Of a DNA stretch of 8,173 nucleotides, positions 4,958-8,173 are shown one piece after another. Every line of letters begins with the position of its first letter. Positions within the stretch are counted from its first letter, which is position 1. Source of the stretch: Clostridiales bacterium (GTDB lineage: Bacteria; Bacillota; Clostridia; Christensenellales; Aristaeellaceae); NCBI GenBank assembly GCA_004555535.1, contig SFHU01000126.1, forward strand, positions 1 to 8,173, given 5' to 3'. A program made the translations under genes and the position numbers. Under the pieces are notes generated by a model that did not search any database, was not told the DNA's origin, and was given only the letters and a program-made list of their open reading frames with translations.

Positions 4958-5827
4958 ATGGACAATCCCGTCATCTCTTGGCTCTTTGAAACCGACGCCG
5001 TGCGCGTGTGCCCCGAGGGTCGGCCGTTCTGGTATACGTCCGGCAAGCTCGGCCCGTTCTACATCAACACCCAGTTCCTCTTCGGCAGCGAGCAGGCCGC
5101 GCTCGAGCTGCTTGCCGTGATCGAGGAGGCCTGCGCGGGCGACAGGCTCGCCTTCTATGACAAGGTCTGGGCGCACATCGAGGCGCAGCTCGCCTCCTGC
5201 CCGATCTACGCGCAGCTGATCGATCTGCTCGCGGACGCCGCCTCCCAAATGGACGCGGACTTCGTCTCCGGCGGCGAGCGCAGGGACTTCTTCTTCTCCA
5301 TGCCCGTCGCGCGCAAGCTCGGCCTGGGCCATCTCTCCATCTTCAAGGATCTTTCGACCGTCTACACAAACGCCCAGGGCGTGAGCATGCCCTCCGGCCA
5401 GGCGGGCCTTGACGGCAAGCGCTCCATCCATATCGCCGACCTGATCACCGTCGCCTCCTCCTATGTGCGCGCGTGGATTCCCGCCGTCGAGGGGCTGGGC
5501 GCGAAAATCGCCCACTCCCTCGCCGTCGTCGACCGCGACCAGGGCGGCGCGAAGATCCTCGCTGACGCCGGCTGCCCGCTGACGACGCTCGTGGTCATCA
5601 AGCCGGAGCTCTTTGAGCAGGCGCGCGCGATGGGCCGCATCACGGACAAGCAGCTCGACCTCGTGCTCTCCTTCATCGCCGATCCCGACGCCTTCCTGCG
5701 CGACTTCCTGCTCGCCCATCCGGATTTCCTCGCCGGGGAGCTGGCCGCCGGCGGCAAGAGCGCCCAGCGCGCGCAGCTGTGCATCGACAGCGGCTTCGCC
5801 CCCGAGGCAGCGCTGCCCCGCGCATGA
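4958..5827 (+). CDS. Orotate phosphoribosyltransferase-like protein
   Basis: A 289-residue protein that resembles orotate phosphoribosyltransferase (PyrE) but is longer than the usual ~210. The N-terminal FWYTSGKLGPFYINTQFL (residues 24-41) matches the F.SGK.SP.YI start of PyrE, followed by a helical insert (about 45-100), then SGGERRDFFFSMPVARKLGL (104-123), resembling the PyrE strand-helix before the PRPP loop, and AHSLAVVDRDQGG (185-197), matching the PyrE ...VDR..GG motif. The PRPP loop itself, normally V-[VI]-D-D-[VI]-x-T-T-G, is HIADLITVASS (158-168): one acidic residue and the glycine are missing. Start ATG chosen for GGAGG 9 bases upstream; the frame is open further upstream but lacks a start signal. 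Relatives in Clostridia are generally labelled orotate phosphoribosyltransferase; whether this one is active on PRPP is doubtful. No pyrimidine gene is nearby. Confidence 0.75.
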   Translation: MDNPVISWLFETDAVRVCPEGRPFWYTSGKLGPFYINTQFLFGSEQAALELLAVIEEACAGDRLAFYDKVWAHIEAQLASCPIYAQLIDLLADAASQMDADFVSGGERRDFFFSMPVARKLGLGHLSIFKDLSTVYTNAQGVSMPSGQAGLDGKRSIHIADLITVASSYVRAWIPAVEGLGAKIAHSLAVVDRDQGGAKILADAGCPLTTLVVIKPELFEQARAMGRITDKQLDLVLSFIADPDAFLRDFLLAHPDFLAGELAAGGKSAQRAQLCIDSGFAPEAALPRA

Positions 5828-6180
5828 TCACCCTCCAATCTATCGGAAAAAGCGCAGACGACCTGCGCTTTTTCATTCTTCTTGATGGCGCGCACGCGGG
5901 CGGCATCACCGTCCATAGCGTGCAGGGCACGTCGTTTTCCTATGGCATCGCCGTCGCGCCCGCGATGCGCCGGCGCGGCGCGGCAAAGGCGGCGCTGCCC
6001 CTGCTCTTTGAGCGCATGGCCGCGCGCGGCTTTACGCGCGCCGTCGTGCAGGTTGCGCCGCAAAACGCCGCCTCGCTTTCGCTGCACAGGCGTCTGGGCT
6101 TTTCCGTGACGCATGCGGATGAGCATGCCGTCACGCTTTCGCTCGCTCTCCCTTCGACACGCACAGCGCCGACGCGATGA
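5824..6180 (+). CDS. Small GNAT family acetyltransferase
   Basis: A 118-residue GNAT-fold protein. The acetyl-CoA loop is seen in GIAVAPAMRRRGAAKAALPLL (start of helix 3), with R-x-x-G-x-A at residues 49-54, and motif B as NAASLSLHRRLGF (81-93). At 118 residues it is short for the family and the N-terminal strands are abbreviated. The ATG overlaps the stop of the PRTase-like gene (ATGA), and no good ribosome site precedes it, so translation by coupling is likely. A terminator-shaped hairpin (5847-5873) lies within codons 8-17. The 3' end runs 50 bp into the convergent yibE/F-type gene. The substrate is unknown; tight linkage with the PRTase-like protein suggests a shared pathway, but this is inference. 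Confidence 0.8.
   Translation: MITLQSIGKSADDLRFFILLDGAHAGGITVHSVQGTSFSYGIAVAPAMRRRGAAKAALPLLFERMAARGFTRAVVQVAPQNAASLSLHRRLGFSVTHADEHAVTLSLALPSTRTAPTR
5847..5873 (+). terminator. Terminator-like hairpin inside the GNAT 5' end
   Basis: AAAAAGCGCAG (5847-5857), loop ACGAC, CTGCGCTTTTT (5863-5873): an 11-bp perfect stem whose GC core GCGCAG/CTGCGC is followed by five T and then CATTCTTCTT. This is the form of an intrinsic terminator and is symmetric, so it could work in both directions. It sits 20 bp past the PRTase-like stop codon but within the coding sequence of the coupled GNAT gene. Confidence 0.65.
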
Positions 6181-7255
6181 GCGCCGTCAGCGGCGCGGCG
6201 GCGACGAGGCCGAAGCTGCCCACCAGCGTGCTGAGCAGCTGGCTGGCGACGTATTTGAGGTTGATGATGTCGATGACCGGCGTGCCCTGCCCCATGAAGT
6301 ACATGAGCATGGAGAGGTAATTGCCCGAGTAGGCGAGCATCAGCGTCGTCGTCATCGTGCCCAGCACGCTGCGGCCGATCGTCATGCCGCTGCGCATCAG
6401 CTCCCGGCGCGGCACGTCCGGCCTGTGGTGGACGATCTCCAGGCAGCTCGCCGCGATGTCCATGCTAAGATCCATCAGCGCGCCGGAATTGGCGATGAAG
6501 ATCATGCCGCAGTAGAGCGCCTTGGCGTCGAGCGTCATAAACGACTGCGAGAGCAGCGGCACGAGGTACGGAATGTCGCCGCCGTCGAGCTTCAGCGCGT
6601 CCGTCAGCACGATCGAGAGGATGCCCGTGATGAGGGTTCCGGCCAGCGAGCCGAGCACGGCGATGAGCGTCTTGCGCGTCAGCCCGCCGACCAGCAGGTC
6701 GATCATCACCGTCAGCGCCGTCACGGTCACAAATGCCGCGGCAATCGGGCTGACGCCCTCGAGCAGCAGCGGCAGCAGCAGCTTCCAGACGATGATGACG
6801 CTCGCCGCCAGCGAGATCAGCGCGCCGCAGCCGACAATGCCGCCATAGAGGATCAGCAGGGCCGAAAGCGCAAGAACGATCAGCGCCTCCGTGCCCGTTC
6901 GCGCATGGTCGATGAGCGTGACCGTCAGATGCTCGCCCATCTGCACCATCGCGTGCGCCACGTCGCCGGGCGCGTAGAGCTTGTCCTTATCGAGCGCCGA
7001 GTTGAGGTAGTTGCTCGCCATGGTGCTCTCCCCCGCGTGCTCGCCGCTGAGCACCGTCACGCGGCAGTTCTGCACGCCGGAATACACGATGCCGACCGGG
7101 TAAAGTCCCGAGTTGTCGACCTCCTCGATGCGCACGCGCTCGCGGGGGATGTGCGTCGAGGCGTTTTCATAGCGCTCCGGCAGCAGGCACAGCGCCGCGC
7201 AGAGAAGCAGCATCACGACGCACATCACGACGTTGGACCGTTTGAGTCGCTTCAT
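6131..7255 (-). CDS. YibE/F family membrane protein
   Basis: A 374-residue integral membrane protein of the YibE/F-like family (function not established). An N-terminal helix (about 9-25) is followed by an extracellular-looking, polar region (about 30-120, with a YSGVQNCRVTVLSGEHAGE stretch), then about seven further hydrophobic segments (near 124-139, 141-160, 169-187, 196-217, 247-265, 298-320, 336-364). The family signature is clear in the segment LYCGMIFIANSGALMDLSMD (247-266), then ASCLEIVHHRP and SGMTIGRSVLGTMTTTLMLAYSG (289-311). The ATG at 7255 has AAAGGA close upstream; a GTG at 7276 in the same frame is possible. The gene lies behind the alkaline phosphatase on the same strand, separated by a hairpin at 7281-7311. 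Its last 50 bp are antiparallel to the GNAT gene end. Confidence 0.88.
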   Translation of the reverse strand: MKRLKRSNVVMCVVMLLLCAALCLLPERYENASTHIPRERVRIEEVDNSGLYPVGIVYSGVQNCRVTVLSGEHAGESTMASNYLNSALDKDKLYAPGDVAHAMVQMGEHLTVTLIDHARTGTEALIVLALSALLILYGGIVGCGALISLAASVIIVWKLLLPLLLEGVSPIAAAFVTVTALTVMIDLLVGGLTRKTLIAVLGSLAGTLITGILSIVLTDALKLDGGDIPYLVPLLSQSFMTLDAKALYCGMIFIANSGALMDLSMDIAASCLEIVHHRPDVPRRELMRSGMTIGRSVLGTMTTTLMLAYSGNYLSMLMYFMGQGTPVIDIINLKYVASQLLSTLVGSFGLVAAAPLTALIASALCVSKGERAKA

Positions 7256-7280
7256 ACTTCCTTTGCCCCCTGGCACACAG

Positions 7281-7311
7281 GCGGAGCCGCTCCCCTTTGG
7301 AACGGCTCCGC
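7281..7311 (-). terminator. Hairpin between alkaline phosphatase and yibE/F-like gene
   Basis: The arms 7281-7293 and 7299-7311 form a 13-position stem with a 5-base loop. In minus-strand RNA all 13 positions pair (one as a U-G wobble), while in plus-strand RNA one is a C-A mismatch, so it folds best as the 3' end of the phosphatase transcript. However, the T-rich run (TTTATTTCTT, 7312-7321) lies on the plus-strand side, and the minus-strand tail (CTGTGTGCC) is not a U-tract. Confidence 0.5.
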
Positions 7312-7332
7312 TTTATTTCTTCCGCTTGATGC

Positions 7333-8173
7333 TTACTGGCTCAGGCCCAGCACCGCCATCGTGCGGTTGAAGATGTCGGTGTTGTCGTAGAGGCCGGAGA
7401 AGGTCTCCGCGCCCACGCCCATCGCGTAGACCGGGATCTGCAAGCCGGTGTGCGCGTAGGAGGTGTAGGACAGGCCCGCCTTGTTGTTCATGATGTGGCT
7501 GACCGCCATGGAGAAGGGCTCGTAGCCGCCGTAGAGCAGCTTCTCCTCGTCCCCCAGCTTGCGCTCGTCCGCAGGTACCATGCTCAGCTCAAACGCCGCC
7601 TTGAGCGTCTCGATATCGCTCTGCGTCAGGCTCAGCGCCTGGTCCGGCTCCGTCGTCAGTCCGTAGTATTCCTTGACCTTCGCCATCGCGTCCTCGAAGC
7701 TCGCGCCGTTCTCGCGCAGCTCGTCGATCACGAGGTCAAAGTTGGTGAAGGAGATCTTCTGGTGGGTCAGGTAAGTGAAGTGAGTGTCATAAGCGGTCGT
7801 CGCAAAGCCGATGGTCATGCCGCCGGTCTCGTGGTCGGCCGTCACGATGATGAGCGTCTCGTCCGGGTGCTCAGCAGCGAAGTCAACCGCGACCTGCACA
7901 GCGTCGGCGAAGGCCAGCGTCTCGTGGATGGAGGTCGCCGCGTCGTTCGCGTGGCCGGACCAGTCGATCTTGCCGCCCTCGCACATCATGAAGAAGCCCT
8001 CGTCGCTATCGAGCACGTTGATGCCGGCCTTCACGTAATCCGCCAGCGCAAGCACGTCCTCGCCCGCGGCGTTCTTGCGCTCACGGTCGATCTCGTAGTT
8101 CAGGGACTCGGCATCCGCGATGTTCGGGTCGATCGCCAGCACACGGCCGCTCTGCGCGTTCAGCGCGCGGATG
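7333..8173 (-). CDS. Alkaline phosphatase, C-terminal part (runs off the window)
   Basis: The C-terminal 279 residues of an alkaline phosphatase (PhoA-type) that hydrolyses phosphate monoesters, usually outside the cytoplasmic membrane. The frame is open to the right edge, so the start, any signal peptide and the catalytic serine are not in view. Metal-binding motifs are intact: MMCEGGKIDWSGHANDA carries the E, D and H matching E. coli Glu322, Asp327 and His331 with identical spacing; VTADHETGG carries the Asp-His matching 369/370; and AHTGLQIPVYAMG near the end carries the histidine matching 412. The gene stops with TAA and ends with NRTMAVLGLSQ. Induction by phosphate starvation is common for the family, but the control region lies outside. 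The apparent GTG start at 8142 is internal. Confidence 0.93.
   Translation of the reverse strand, partial: IRALNAQSGRVLAIDPNIADAESLNYEIDRERKNAAGEDVLALADYVKAGINVLDSDEGFFMMCEGGKIDWSGHANDAATSIHETLAFADAVQVAVDFAAEHPDETLIIVTADHETGGMTIGFATTAYDTHFTYLTHQKISFTNFDLVIDELRENGASFEDAMAKVKEYYGLTTEPDQALSLTQSDIETLKAAFELSMVPADERKLGDEEKLLYGGYEPFSMAVSHIMNNKAGLSYTSYAHTGLQIPVYAMGVGAETFSGLYDNTDIFNRTMAVLGLSQ

Noticed and set aside
6113..7390. Long open frame on the plus strand across the YibE/F-like gene
   Set aside because: Arg/His/Gln-rich low-complexity translation antisense to a clear membrane protein, with no ribosome site. A compositional artefact.

Overview
The window (8173 bp, G+C-rich in the genes, AT-rich at the far left) looks like chromosomal DNA of a high-GC member of the Firmicutes, probably a Clostridia-type anaerobe. 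The evidence is a near-consensus CIRCE element (HrcA operator) beside a perfect CtsR heptad pair, a combination typical of Firmicutes, together with an orotate-PRTase-like/GNAT pair, a YibE/F membrane protein, GtrA and RpiB proteins of Firmicute flavour. The genus cannot be fixed from the sequence alone.

Layout from left to right. Positions 1-81 hold the heat-shock control region (CIRCE plus CtsR operator), most likely of a gene that lies left of the window and is read leftward. A separate consensus promoter (144-172) drives a GNAT acetyltransferase (250-699, +). Positions 700-1052 form a palindrome-rich spacer with a strong terminator. rpiB (1053-1499, -) follows, then a second palindrome-rich spacer (1500-1820). 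The two spacers share a 51-bp inverted repeat and a 26-bp direct repeat. Next is a leftward operon read from a promoter at 4830-4858: gtrA-like (4231-4731), a degenerate LCP-family exported protein (3395-4219), proA (2104-3402) and an eight-cysteine zinc-ribbon-like small protein (1821-2060). A divergent promoter drives the rightward pair: an orotate-phosphoribosyltransferase-like protein (4958-5827) and a coupled GNAT protein (5824-6180). The GNAT gene collides tail-to-tail with a YibE/F family membrane protein (6131-7255, -). The window ends inside an alkaline phosphatase gene (7333 to the right edge, -).

Functionally this is mostly housekeeping and accessory metabolism: pentose phosphate isomerisation (RpiB), proline synthesis (ProA), envelope functions (GtrA, LCP-like), phosphate release (alkaline phosphatase) and small-molecule acetylation. 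The parts least like textbook cases are the joint CIRCE/CtsR control region, an intrinsic-terminator-shaped hairpin embedded in the first codons of the second GNAT gene, the PRTase and LCP proteins that lack family signature residues, and the repeat mosaic around rpiB. I found no CRISPR array, tRNA, rRNA, transposase or phage gene, and no clear multi-gene defence system.
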